NCBI RefSeq assembly: GCF_009846865.1
Contig: NZ_WUWN01000029.1
Coordinates: 1 to 35,610 of the forward strand
Direction: 5' to 3'
DNA from: Puerhibacterium puerhi
Lineage (GTDB): Bacteria > Actinomycetota > Actinomycetes > Actinomycetales > Cellulomonadaceae
DNA: 35,610 nt
The notes beneath the pieces were generated by a model. That model did no database searches. It worked only from the letters and a program-made list of their open reading frames with translations, and was not told the DNA's origin. Below, in pieces: positions 19,070 through 26,772 of this stretch. Both the position numbers and the translations under genes were made by a program. How positions within the stretch are numbered: the first letter of the stretch is position 1; each line of letters starts with the position of its first letter.

Positions 19070-20871
19070 GCACCACGACGGCCGCGGCGCCGCAGGACGC
19101 GCCGCTGAGCGGCGCCGAGTCCCGCGCGGCGCGCTCGCGGTCCCTGCGGCTGCTCGGCGACCTGCTGCGCCCGCACCGCGGCCGCCTGGGCTGGGCGGGC
19201 GTGCTCGTGGTCGCCTCGACGCTCGGACAGGTGGCCGGTCCGGCGCTGGTCGCCGTGACGATCGACCACGCGCTGCCCGCCCTCGACGACGGCGACGGCG
19301 CGCCGCTGGCCGTGTACGGCGCGCTGTTCGTGCTCGCCGCGGTGGTCGGGGGCCTGGCGGGCGGCGCGTACGTGCGCCAGGCGGCGGTGATCTCCCAGGC
19401 GGTGCTCCTGGAGCTGCGCCGCCGGGTGTTCCGCCAGACCCAGCGCCTGAGCCTGGAGTTCCACGAGGGCTACACCTCGGGGCGGATCATCTCCCGGCAG
19501 ACCTCGGACCTGGAGGCGCTGCGCGAGCTGCTCGACGGGGGCCTGACGGGCGTGGTGTCGTCGGTGCTGGTCATGGTCTTCACCGCGGTGAGCCTGGCGC
19601 TGCTCGACTGGCGCTCCGGCGTCGTGCTGCTGGTGTCCTTCCTGCCGGCGCTGGCGCTGACCCGCTGGTTCCAGAAGCGCTCGCAGGTGTTCTACCGCCG
19701 CCAGCGCACCGCCTCGGCCCGGGTGATCGTGAAGTTCGTCGAGACGATGACCGGCATGCGCGCGGTGCAGGCGTTCCGGCGCGAGGCGACCACCGAGCAG
19801 GACTACGGCGCGCTCGCCGAGGACTACCGCGCGGCGAACTACGCCACGTTCTCGCTCAACGGCCGCTACCAGCCCGGGCTGGTGCTCATCGGCAACCTCA
19901 CCGTGGTGGCGGCGCTGGCCTACGGCGGCTGGCGCGTGCTGACCGGCGAGCTGGACGTCGGCGTGCTCGTCGCGGCGCTGCTGTACGTCAAGCGGTTCTT
20001 CCAGCCCATCCAGCAGGTCGGGATGTTCTACAACGCCTTCCAGTCGGCGGCCGCCGCGCTGGAGAAGGTCTCCGCCCTGCTGGCCGAGGAGCCGACGGTC
20101 GTCGAGCCGGCCCGGCCCGTGGCCCTGCCCGCGGCGCGGGGCGAGCTGCGGCTCGAGCACGTGACGTTCCGCTACGGTCACGGGCCGGTGGTGCTGCCGG
20201 ACCTCGACCTGACGATCCCCGCGGGCCAGACGGTCGCGCTGGTGGGCACCACGGGCGCGGGCAAGTCGACCCTGGCCAAGCTCGTCACGCGGTTCTACGA
20301 CGCCAGCGAGGGCCGCGTGCTGCTCGACGGCGTCGACGTGCGCGACCTGTCGACCCCGGACCTGCGCCGCGCCGTGGTGATGGTGACCCAGGAGGCGTAC
20401 CTGTTCAGCGGCTCGGTGCGGGACAACATCGCGCTGGGCCGGCCGGGCGCCTCGCAGGCGCAGGTCGAGGCCGCGGCGCGGGCGGTGGGCGCGCACGAGT
20501 TCGTCATGGCGATGCCGGACGGCTACGACACGGACGTCAACAAGCGCGGCGGGCGCGTCTCGGCCGGTCAGCGCCAGCTGCTGTCGTTCGCCCGGGCGTT
20601 CCTGGCCGACCCCGCCGTCCTGGTGCTCGACGAGGCCACGAGCTCCCTGGACATCCCGGGCGAGCGGCTGGTGCAGCGCGGGCTGCAGACCCTGCTGGCG
20701 GACCGGACGGCGATCATCATCGCCCACCGGCTGTCCACCGTGGCGATCGCCGACCGCGTGCTGGTCATGGAGCACGGGTGGGTCGTCGAGGACGGGTCGC
20801 CCGAGGAGCTGGTGGAGCTCGACGGGAGGTTCGCGCGGCTGCACGCCGCCTGGCGCGACTCGCTCGTGTGA
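19066..20871 (+). CDS. ABC exporter half-transporter, catalytic-site subunit
   Basis: The 601-residue partner of the preceding gene has six membrane helices and an NBD. Walker A is GTTGAGKST near 394, the Q-loop is [16 protein letters not shown], and Walker B is [12 protein letters not shown] with the catalytic Glu. The switch His is in IIIAHRLST. The signature is VSAGQRQ instead of LSGGQ. Together with the upstream subunit this gives one consensus site (this Walker A/B with the partner's LSGGQ) and one degenerate site. The GTG start at 19066 overlaps the upstream stop, supporting equal expression of the two subunits. It ends 7 nt before the stop of the convergent gene. Confidence 0.9.
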   Translation: MSTTTAAAPQDAPLSGAESRAARSRSLRLLGDLLRPHRGRLGWAGVLVVASTLGQVAGPALVAVTIDHALPALDDGDGAPLAVYGALFVLAAVVGGLAGGAYVRQAAVISQAVLLELRRRVFRQTQRLSLEFHEGYTSGRIISRQTSDLEALRELLDGGLTGVVSSVLVMVFTAVSLALLDWRSGVVLLVSFLPALALTRWFQKRSQVFYRRQRTASARVIVKFVETMTGMRAVQAFRREATTEQDYGALAEDYRAANYATFSLNGRYQPGLVLIGNLTVVAALAYGGWRVLTGELDVGVLVAALLYVKRFFQPIQQVGMFYNAFQSAAAALEKVSALLAEEPTVVEPARPVALPAARGELRLEHVTFRYGHGPVVLPDLDLTIPAGQTVALVGTTGAGKSTLAKLVTRFYDASEGRVLLDGVDVRDLSTPDLRRAVVMVTQEAYLFSGSVRDNIALGRPGASQAQVEAAARAVGAHEFVMAMPDGYDTDVNKRGGRVSAGQRQLLSFARAFLADPAVLVLDEATSSLDIPGERLVQRGLQTLLADRTAIIIAHRLSTVAIADRVLVMEHGWVVEDGSPEELVELDGRFARLHAAWRDSLV

Positions 20872-20881
20872 CGCGCCGTCA
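20869..20881. terminator. Short palindrome holding both convergent stop codons
   Basis: TGACG, CGC and CGTCA form a 13-bp palindrome whose two arms carry the stops of the ABC gene and the convergent gene. The 5-bp stem is weak, so termination by it is uncertain. Confidence 0.3.
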
Positions 20882-22402
20882 GCGGCGGGCCGTGCCGCGC
20901 AGCGTCGCGAGGCTGACCGGGTCGACGAGCGTGGTGATCTCGCGGCGCACCCACCACGCGCCGCTGCGGCGCCGCTCGTCGGGCGTGGTGTAGCGGTAGC
21001 GGAACAGCCGCACGCGCACCCACCGCGGCGGCTGCCCGTCGAACGGGTCGCGGCGCAGCAGCCGCAGCGTCGCCGGGTCGGCCTCGAGCAGGCGCACCAG
21101 GAACCGCTCGAACCACAGCAGGCCGCCGGACCCGAGCGGGATGAACCACATCAGCCAGTCGAGCCGCAGGTGGTAGGGCGCCACCTGCGGCGGGCGCCGC
21201 CGCACGTCGCCGGGCTTGCCGCGGAACGCGTACTCCTGCCAGTCGTCGGGGCCGGGGTGCGCGGCGGCGGACCCCTCGACCACCACCTCGTCGCGGCGGC
21301 GGGTGACCGACCCGAACGCCCCGTAGGCGTTGACCAGCCGCAGCGGCTCGAAGCTCGCGTTCATCAGCTGGCGGCGGGACGCGAGGTTGAGCGCGGGCCG
21401 CACGGACAGCACGACCAGCACGACCAGCACGAGGGACACCACGACGACGTAGGACCCGGGGACGCCGGAGGTGACGTCGGCGCCCGGTCCGGCGCCCGGT
21501 CCGGCGCCCGCGCCCGCGGGCGCGAGCGGCAGCCACCCCAGCAGCGCGCGCCACACGCCGTCGGACACCATGCCGGCGCCCAGCACGATCGCCGCCCAGT
21601 TCAGCCACGCGAAGTTGCCGGTGAGCACCAGCCAGCCCTGGGTGACCACGACGACGAGGCCCGCCACCGAGGGCAGCGGCTGCGGCAGCCACAGCAGCCA
21701 GGGCACGAGCAGCTGCGTGACGTGGTTGCCCACCACCTCGGTGCGGTGCCACCAGCGCGGCAGGTGGTGGGCGTGCCAGCTGAACGGGCCCGGCATCGGC
21801 TGGGTCTCGTGGTGGTAGTCCAGCGCGGTGAGGTCGCGCCACGCGCGGTCGCCGCGCCACTTGATGAGCCCGGCGCCCAGCTCGAGCCGGAACAGCAGCC
21901 AGCGGGCGGCCAGCACCACGCCGAACGCCACGGGCACCCCGGGCGCCCCGAGCCAGGCCACCAGGAACGCCGTCTCGCACAGCAGCATCTCCCAGCCGAA
22001 GCCGTAGAACCGCTGGCCCACGTTGACGATCGACAGGTAGCAGGCCCACAGCACGAGGAACACGGTGGCCGGCACCCACCACGGCCCCGCCTGGGGCAGG
22101 CCGACGACGACGCTCGCCGCGCCGACCACGCCGAGGCCCGCGACGGCGCCGAGCAGCCGGTCGCTGTAGCGCCAGTGGAACAGCGACGGCGCGTCGCGGA
22201 ACCGCACCTGCTCGGTGAACCGGGTCACCGGCAGCAGCCCGTGGTCGCCGAGCAGCGGGCGGAACTGCAGCAGCGCCTGGACGAAGGCGAGGCACAGCAG
22301 CGCGGCGACGCCGCGCTGCAGCACCTCGCGCGCGACGTCGTAGTCGTCGGTGGCCCACCAGGCGAGCCAGCCGGCGGGCCACTGCGGCCGGTCCAGGGGC
22401 AT
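20879..22402 (-). CDS. Lipase maturation factor (LMF)-family membrane protein
   Basis: The 507-residue protein has around eight or more membrane helices. It carries the features of the LMF1/LMF2 family: QRFYGFGWEMLLCETAF, then LELGAGLIKWRGDRAWRDL, the ALDYHHETQPMPGPFSWH loop, and EVVGNHVTQLLVPW. The soluble C-terminal region begins near MNASFEPLRLVNAYGAFGSV and ends with RVRLFRYRYTTPDE. In animals LMF1 helps lipases fold in the ER; what bacterial members do is not established. An Ala/Gly/Pro repeat (GAGAGPGAGPGA) lies in a loop near residue 310. TACGGT ends 7 nt before the ATG, so it probably has its own leaderless promoter downstream of the LysR gene. Confidence 0.82.
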   Translation of the reverse strand: MPLDRPQWPAGWLAWWATDDYDVAREVLQRGVAALLCLAFVQALLQFRPLLGDHGLLPVTRFTEQVRFRDAPSLFHWRYSDRLLGAVAGLGVVGAASVVVGLPQAGPWWVPATVFLVLWACYLSIVNVGQRFYGFGWEMLLCETAFLVAWLGAPGVPVAFGVVLAARWLLFRLELGAGLIKWRGDRAWRDLTALDYHHETQPMPGPFSWHAHHLPRWWHRTEVVGNHVTQLLVPWLLWLPQPLPSVAGLVVVVTQGWLVLTGNFAWLNWAAIVLGAGMVSDGVWRALLGWLPLAPAGAGAGPGAGPGADVTSGVPGSYVVVVSLVLVVLVVLSVRPALNLASRRQLMNASFEPLRLVNAYGAFGSVTRRRDEVVVEGSAAAHPGPDDWQEYAFRGKPGDVRRRPPQVAPYHLRLDWLMWFIPLGSGGLLWFERFLVRLLEADPATLRLLRRDPFDGQPPRWVRVRLFRYRYTTPDERRRSGAWWVRREITTLVDPVSLATLRGTARR

Positions 22403-22409
22403 GCCACCC

Positions 22410-22415
22410 ACCGTA
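22410..22415 (-). promoter_or_regulatory. -10 hexamer TACGGT for the LMF gene
   Basis: On the minus strand TACGGT ends 7 nt before the ATG at 22402, without a ribosome site. Confidence 0.45.
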
Positions 22416-22443
22416 GGGCGGCGCGGCGCACCCGCCGCGCGGT

Positions 22444-22460
22444 GCACCCGCCGCGGGTGC
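22444..22460 (-). terminator. Possible weak terminator after the LysR gene
   Basis: GCACCC, GCCGC and GGGTGC form a small hairpin a few bases after the LysR stop codon. The 62-nt gap also repeats GCACCCGCCGCG twice. It may end the LysR transcript or be chance in GC-rich DNA. Confidence 0.25.
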
Positions 22461-22464
22461 CGGC

Positions 22465-23457
22465 TCAGGCGGCCGCGGCCGCCCCGGCGACGACGAGGCG
22501 TGCCACGAGCTCGCGGGCCGGCGGCGTGGGCGCGCCGACGGTGAGCGCCAGGACCCGGCGCGCCGCGCCGGGCAGCGGCTGGGTGACGACGCCGGGGTGC
22601 CGGTGGGCGCGCACCGCGAGCGCGGGCAGCAGGCTGACGCCGGTGCCCGCGGCGACGAGGGCCTGCACCGCCACGTAGTCGTCGGTCTCGAACGCGATGC
22701 GCGGGGCGAACCCGGCGGCCGCGCAGCGGGCCACCAGGTCGGCCCGGCAGCGGGCGCACCCGGCGATCCAGTCGGCGTCGGACAGGCCCTCGAGCGACGG
22801 TCCGGGCAGCCCGTCCGCCCGGCCGCCCGTGACGGTGGCCCCGCCGCCGTGGGACCCGCCGACGGTGGTCTTTCCGGCGTGGGACCCGTCGCCGTCGGCC
22901 CCCGCGGCCGGGCGCACCAGGTGCACCGGCTCGTCGAGCACGGGGGTGACCTCGAAGCGTGACAGGTCGTCGATGCCGCGGGCGTGCACGGCGTCGGTGT
23001 GCTCGAACACGAGCGCGACGTCGACGTCGCCGGCGGTCAGCGCCTCCACCGCCTCGGGCGGCTCGGCCTCGACCAGCCCGACGCCGAGGCCGGGGTGGTC
23101 GCGCACGAGCGCGGCCATGGCCGCCGGCACCAGGGTGGCCAGCGCGGAGGGGAAGGCGGCCAGCCGGGCCCGGCCCGCCCGCAACCCGGCCAGCGCGTCC
23201 AGCTCGCGCCGTGCGCCCTCGACGCGGCCGAGGATCTCGTCGGCGCGGGCGGCGAGCAGCCGGCCGGCCTCGGTGAGCCGGACCCCGCGCCCCACGCGCT
23301 GCAGCAGCGGGATGCCCGCCTCGGCCTCGAGCCGCGCCAGGTGGTGGCTCACCGACGGCTGGGCGTAGTGCAGCTCGCGCGCGGCCGCGGTCACGGACCC
23401 GGTGCGGGCCACCGCCGCCAGGACGCGCAGGCGGGTGAGGTCGAGATCGGCAGCCAT
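22465..23457 (-). CDS. LysR-family transcriptional regulator
   Basis: The 330-residue protein has the N-terminal winged helix-turn-helix (about 5-64: LRVLAAVARTGSVTAAARELH, QPSVSHHLARLE, RVGRGVRLTEAG). A periplasmic-binding-like effector domain follows, from about 90 to the end. A Gly/Ser/His-rich insert (GSHAGKTTVGGSHGGGATV) near residues 195-215 is unusual, and tandem-like codons there suggest local repeat growth. The ATG at 23455-23457 is preferred over one seven codons upstream because TACCCT ends 6 nt before it. It is divergent from the PLP-enzyme-like gene, with a T-N11-A palindrome between them. It probably controls that gene and itself; the co-inducer is unknown. Confidence 0.88.
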   Translation of the reverse strand: MAADLDLTRLRVLAAVARTGSVTAAARELHYAQPSVSHHLARLEAEAGIPLLQRVGRGVRLTEAGRLLAARADEILGRVEGARRELDALAGLRAGRARLAAFPSALATLVPAAMAALVRDHPGLGVGLVEAEPPEAVEALTAGDVDVALVFEHTDAVHARGIDDLSRFEVTPVLDEPVHLVRPAAGADGDGSHAGKTTVGGSHGGGATVTGGRADGLPGPSLEGLSDADWIAGCARCRADLVARCAAAGFAPRIAFETDDYVAVQALVAAGTGVSLLPALAVRAHRHPGVVTQPLPGAARRVLALTVGAPTPPARELVARLVVAGAAAAA

Positions 23458-23463
23458 GCCCCC

Positions 23464-23469
23464 AGGGTA
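23464..23469 (-). promoter_or_regulatory. -10 hexamer TACCCT for the LysR gene
   Basis: On the minus strand TACCCT ends 6 nt before the ATG at 23457. The LysR-type palindrome at 23472-23496 lies between this -10 and the expected -35, a position suited to autorepression. Confidence 0.5.
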
Positions 23470-23471
23470 GC

Positions 23472-23496
23472 GATCCATCGGCGATGCCGATGCATC
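23472..23496. promoter_or_regulatory. LysR-type T-N11-A operator palindrome
   Basis: The core CATCGGC-GAT-GCCGATG (23476-23492) is a perfect 17-bp inverted repeat containing T-N11-A. With one mismatch the arms extend to 11 bp each (GATCCATCGGC and GCCGATGCATC). It lies between the divergent LysR and PLP-enzyme-like genes, and is the expected binding site for the adjacent LysR protein. Confidence 0.65.
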
Positions 23497-23540
23497 CGGT
23501 CACGAACAGGTGTTGGACCTATGGGTGCGGGGAGAGGATC

Positions 23541-24548
23541 GTGGATCGCATGAACGGTGCCGCCGCTGCCGCCGCCCCCGGGGCGCCCGGCCTCCACCCG
23601 CCGACGCTGCGGGACGTCCTCGCCGCGCAGGTGCGGCTCGACGGCCTGGTCGTGCGCACGCCCGCCGGCCGGTATTCCGAGCTCGACGCCGCGGCGGGCA
23701 CCGCGGTGGTGGTCAAGCACGAGAACCTCCAGCACACCGGTGCCTTCGAGGTCCGCGGCGCCCTCAACCTGCTGCTCGGCTTCGACGCCCCGGCGCGGGC
23801 GCGCGGCATCGTCGCCTACTCCACCGGCAACCACGCCCAGGCGCTGGCGTACGCCGCCCGGCACACCGGCACGGGCTGCACCATCGTCATGCCGGAGCGG
23901 CCCAACCCCGTCAAGGAGCGCGCGGTGCGGGCGCTGGGCGCCCGCGTGGTGCTCCACGGCGCCACGTTCGACGACGCCCGCGCCCACGCCCAGGACCTGG
24001 CCGCTCGGTCCGGGGCGCGGCTGGTCGGCGCCGCGAACGAGCCGGCGCTGGTCGCCGGGGTCGCCACGGCGACGTTCGAGCTGCTGCAGCAGGCGCCCGA
24101 CCTGGACGTGCTCGTCGTGCCGGTCGGCGGCGGCTCCGGCGCGGCCGCGGCCTGCCTCGTGACCCGGGCGCTGGCCCCGCACGTCCAGGTCGTCGGCGTG
24201 CAGTCCGCCGCCTCGCCCGCCGCGCACGACTCCTGGGCCGCGGGCGAGCTGGTCACCCGGCCCAACGCCACGCGGGCCGAGGGGTTGGCCGTCGGCACCG
24301 GCTTCGCCCTGACCCAGCAGGTGATGCGCGCGGCGCTCGCGGACTTCCTCCTGGTCAGCGACGACGCCATCGCCGCCGCCCAGCGGGCCTACCTCACCGG
24401 CGCGCGCACCGTGGCCGAGGGCGCCGGCGCGGCCGCGCTCGCCGCCGTCCTGACCCACCCGGACCGGTTCGCCGGCCGCACCGTCGGGGTCGTGTGCAGC
24501 GGCGGCAACGCCGCCGAGGCCGAGCTGGTCCGGGCGCTGCGGGCCTGA
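23541..24548 (+). CDS. Threonine/serine dehydratase-like PLP-fold protein lacking the PLP lysine
   Basis: This 335-residue fold-type II protein is of the threonine dehydratase/serine racemase group. Recognised parts are VKHENLQHTGAFEVRGALN, the asparagine loop YSTGNHAQALAYAAR, the phosphate-binding loop VPVGGGSGAAAA, a helix with EGAGAAALAA, and the C-terminal CSGGNA that contacts the pyridine nitrogen. The family motif is SFKxRGA, whose Lys forms the Schiff base; here it reads AFEVRGA, with Glu (GAG at 23748-23750). Classical dehydratase chemistry would not be possible if this is real. The GTG at 23541 has GGGGAG 6 nt upstream; ATG 23550 is an alternative. It is divergent from LysR and probably regulated by it. 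Confidence 0.8.
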   Translation: MDRMNGAAAAAAPGAPGLHPPTLRDVLAAQVRLDGLVVRTPAGRYSELDAAAGTAVVVKHENLQHTGAFEVRGALNLLLGFDAPARARGIVAYSTGNHAQALAYAARHTGTGCTIVMPERPNPVKERAVRALGARVVLHGATFDDARAHAQDLAARSGARLVGAANEPALVAGVATATFELLQQAPDLDVLVVPVGGGSGAAAACLVTRALAPHVQVVGVQSAASPAAHDSWAAGELVTRPNATRAEGLAVGTGFALTQQVMRAALADFLLVSDDAIAAAQRAYLTGARTVAEGAGAAALAAVLTHPDRFAGRTVGVVCSGGNAAEAELVRALRA

Positions 24549-24559
24549 GGCGGCGCCCC

Positions 24560-24565
24560 TAGGCT
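24560..24565 (+). promoter_or_regulatory. -10 hexamer TAGGCT for the yciO homologue
   Basis: TAGGCT lies in the 23-nt gap after the PLP-enzyme-like gene and ends 6 nt before ATG 24572. This suggests independent leaderless expression. Confidence 0.5.
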
Positions 24566-24571
24566 CCCGGC

Positions 24572-25192
24572 ATGGCCCGCTACTTCGACGTCCACCCGGT
24601 CAACCCGCAGGCCCGCGCCGTCGGCCAGGTGACCGCGATGCTGCGCGAGGGCGCGCTGGTCGCCTATCCCACGGACTCCGGCTACGCCCTCGGCTGCCGG
24701 ACCGACTACCACGACGGCACCGAGCGGATCCGGCAGGTCCGGCGGCTCGACGCGCGCCACCACTTCACGCTGGTGTGCGCCGAGTTCGCCCAGCTCGGCC
24801 ACCTCGTGCGCCTGGACACCGCCGCGTTCCGGGCGATCAAGGCGGCCACGCCCGGGCCCTACACGTTCATCCTGCCCGCCACCGAGGAGGTGCCGCGGCG
24901 CCTGGCGCACCCGAGGAAGAAGACCGTCGGCGTGCGCATCACCGACAACACCGTGGCCCAGGCGATGCTGCGGGAGCTGGGCGAGCCGCTGCTGTCCTCG
25001 ACCCTGATCCTGCCCGGGCAGGAGGAGCCGCTCGCCGACGGGTGGCAGATCAAGGAGGAGCTGGACGCGGTGCTGGACGCCGTCGTCGACGCCGGGGAGG
25101 TGGTCGCCGAGCCGACGACGGTGGTCGACTGGTCGGCGGGCTACCCCGAGGTGGTCCGCGTCGGCGCGGGGGACCCGTCCCGGTTCGAGTGA
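24572..25192 (+). CDS. yciO: YciO-type Sua5/YrdC-domain protein (threonylcarbamoyl-AMP synthase family)
   Basis: The 206-residue protein matches E. coli YciO along its length as recalled: F(D/Y)(V/I)HP.NPQ.R at the start, PTDSGYALGC, the HHFTLVC region, ATPGPYTFILPATEEVPRRL, GVRITDN, LGEPLLSSTLILPG and PTTVVDW near the end. YrdC/Sua5 proteins make threonylcarbamoyl-AMP for t6A modification of tRNA. YciO is a side branch whose in-vivo role is less certain, so direct participation in t6A synthesis should not be assumed. The protein has no C-terminal Sua5 domain. It is followed by a tight hairpin and has its own promoter, so it appears monocistronic. Confidence 0.85.
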   Translation: MARYFDVHPVNPQARAVGQVTAMLREGALVAYPTDSGYALGCRTDYHDGTERIRQVRRLDARHHFTLVCAEFAQLGHLVRLDTAAFRAIKAATPGPYTFILPATEEVPRRLAHPRKKTVGVRITDNTVAQAMLRELGEPLLSSTLILPGQEEPLADGWQIKEELDAVLDAVVDAGEVVAEPTTVVDWSAGYPEVVRVGAGDPSRFE

Positions 25193-25194
25193 CT

Positions 25195-25214
25195 CCCGCC
25201 CCGGACGGGGCGGG
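25195..25214 (+). terminator. Terminator hairpin after the yciO homologue
   Basis: CCCGCCCC, GGAC and GGGGCGGG form a perfect 8-bp stem with a 4-nt loop, beginning 2 nt after the stop codon. Confidence 0.6.
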
Positions 25215-25256
25215 CGGCCTTGCCGCGGCCGTCCGTCGTGCGCCGCCGCGCGCCGA

Positions 25257-25262
25257 TAGGGT
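25257..25262 (+). promoter_or_regulatory. -10 hexamer TAGGGT for the UDP-glucose pyrophosphorylase gene
   Basis: TAGGGT ends 7 nt before ATG 25270, with no ribosome site visible. Confidence 0.5.
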
Positions 25263-25269
25263 GCGGAGC

Positions 25270-26673
25270 ATGAGCGACCGTGGACTCGAGCTGGCACGTC
25301 AGAAGATGACCGACGCGGGCGTGGCGCCCGCCGCGATCGACACGTTCTCCCGCTTCTACCGGCTGCTGGAGTCCGGGGCGAGCGGCCTGGTGCGCGAGGA
25401 CGACGTCGAGCCCCTGCGCGACCTGCCCCGGCACGCCGACCTGGACATCGACCCGGACGCGGCCGCGGCGGCGCTGGCGAGGACCGCGATCATCAAGCTC
25501 AACGGCGGCCTGGGGACGTCCATGGGCATGGACAGGGCCAAGTCGCTGCTGCCGGTGCGCGAGCGCGACGGCCAGGCCCTGACGTTCCTCGACGTGATCG
25601 TCGGGCAGGTGCGCGCCGCCCGGGCCGCCACGGGCGCCCGGCTGCCGCTGGTGCTGATGAACTCCTTCCGCACGCAGGACGACTCGCTGGCGGCGCTGGC
25701 CCGCTACGAGGACCTCGCCGTCGACGGCCTGCCGCTGGACTTCCTGCAGAACCGCGAGCCCAAGCTGCGCGCCGACACCCTCGAGCCGGTCGAGTGGCCC
25801 GCCGACCCCGAGCTCGAGTGGTGCCCGCCGGGTCACGGCGACCTGTACCCCGCGCTGCACGCCTCCGGCGTCGTGCGCGCCCTGCTGGACGCCGGCTTCC
25901 GCTACGCCAGCGTCTCGAACTCCGACAACCTCGGCGCGGCGCCGGACGCGACCATCGCCGGCTGGTTCGCCGCCTCCGGCGCGCCGTACGCCGCGGAGAT
26001 GAGCCGCAAGACCCCGGCGGACGTCAAGGGCGGCCAGCTGGTGGTGCGCAAGTCGGACGGGCGCATCATGCAGCGCGAGACCGCGCAGACCCACCCGGAC
26101 GACATGGCGGTCTCCCTCGACCCCGAGCGGCACCCGTACTTCCACACCAACAACCTGTGGTTCGACCTCGAGGCGCTGGCCGCCGAGCTCGAGCGCACCG
26201 GCGGCGTGCTGGAGCTGCCGCTGATCCGCAACGAGAAGACCGTCGACCCGGCCGACCCGGCCAGCCCGAAGGTGGTGCAGATCGAGTCCGCCATGGGCGC
26301 GGCCGTGGCCGTGTTCGAGGGCGCGACGGCGATCGAGGTGGGCCGCGAGCGGTTCCTGCCGGTCAAGACGACGAACGACCTGCTCGTGCTGCGCTCGGAC
26401 GTCTACGAGCTCACCGACGACTTCCGCCTCGCGGCGCGCGTGCCCGCGCCGCTGGTCACGCTGTCCGGCACGTACAAGACGATCGGGCGCTTCGACGAGC
26501 GGTTCCCGGCCGGCGCGCCGTCCCTGGCGGGCGCCCGGTCGCTGACCGTCGAGGGCGACTGGACGTTCGGGGCGGGCGTCGTCGTCGAGGGCGAGGCCGC
26601 GCTGCCCGACGCCGGCGCGCCGGCCACGGTGCCCGACGGCGCCCGCGTCACCGCGGACGGCGTCGCCGCCTGA
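25270..26673 (+). CDS. UTP--glucose-1-phosphate uridylyltransferase (eukaryotic-type UGPase family)
   Basis: The 467-residue enzyme joins UTP and glucose-1-phosphate to give UDP-glucose for envelope polysaccharides, trehalose and glycogen-related pathways. The nucleotide-binding loop KLNGGLGTSMGMDRAKSLLPV sits at about 76-96. It is followed by LVLMNSFRTQDDS, the FLQNREPKL stretch, PPGHGDLYPALHASG, VSNSDNLGA, KGGQLV and the NTNNLWF-like HTNNLWFDL. The C-terminal part (FLPVKTTNDLLVLRSDVYEL, then a short beta-helix-like end) matches the UDPGP family of eukaryotic UGPases and some actinobacteria, not the GalU family. The length is normal and all main motifs are intact. It is expressed from its own promoter and ends in a long palindrome. 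Confidence 0.92.
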   Translation: MSDRGLELARQKMTDAGVAPAAIDTFSRFYRLLESGASGLVREDDVEPLRDLPRHADLDIDPDAAAAALARTAIIKLNGGLGTSMGMDRAKSLLPVRERDGQALTFLDVIVGQVRAARAATGARLPLVLMNSFRTQDDSLAALARYEDLAVDGLPLDFLQNREPKLRADTLEPVEWPADPELEWCPPGHGDLYPALHASGVVRALLDAGFRYASVSNSDNLGAAPDATIAGWFAASGAPYAAEMSRKTPADVKGGQLVVRKSDGRIMQRETAQTHPDDMAVSLDPERHPYFHTNNLWFDLEALAAELERTGGVLELPLIRNEKTVDPADPASPKVVQIESAMGAAVAVFEGATAIEVGRERFLPVKTTNDLLVLRSDVYELTDDFRLAARVPAPLVTLSGTYKTIGRFDERFPAGAPSLAGARSLTVEGDWTFGAGVVVEGEAALPDAGAPATVPDGARVTADGVAA

Positions 26674-26687
26674 CCCTCCCGCGTCGT

Positions 26688-26739
26688 GGGTGCAGGACAC
26701 GCCGTGCGGGTCGCGGTCCGCACGGCGTGTCCTGCACCC
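26688..26739. terminator. Perfect 22-bp-stem hairpin between convergent genes
   Basis: The 22 bases from 26688 to 26709 are exactly complementary to 26718-26739, with an 8-nt loop. The hairpin lies 14 nt after the UGPase stop and 33 nt beyond the stop of the convergent YigZ gene. It is the longest perfect hairpin seen in the window and a likely bidirectional terminator. Confidence 0.75.
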
Positions 26740-26772
26740 GTCCGGGGCCTGCCGGGCGGGGGAGGCGAGCGA

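Noticed and set aside
23484-23549. N-terminal extension of the PLP-enzyme-like gene from an ATG at 23484.
   Set aside because: That ATG lies inside the LysR operator and has no ribosome site, and the added residues (MPMHPVTNRCWTYG) do not resemble the family.
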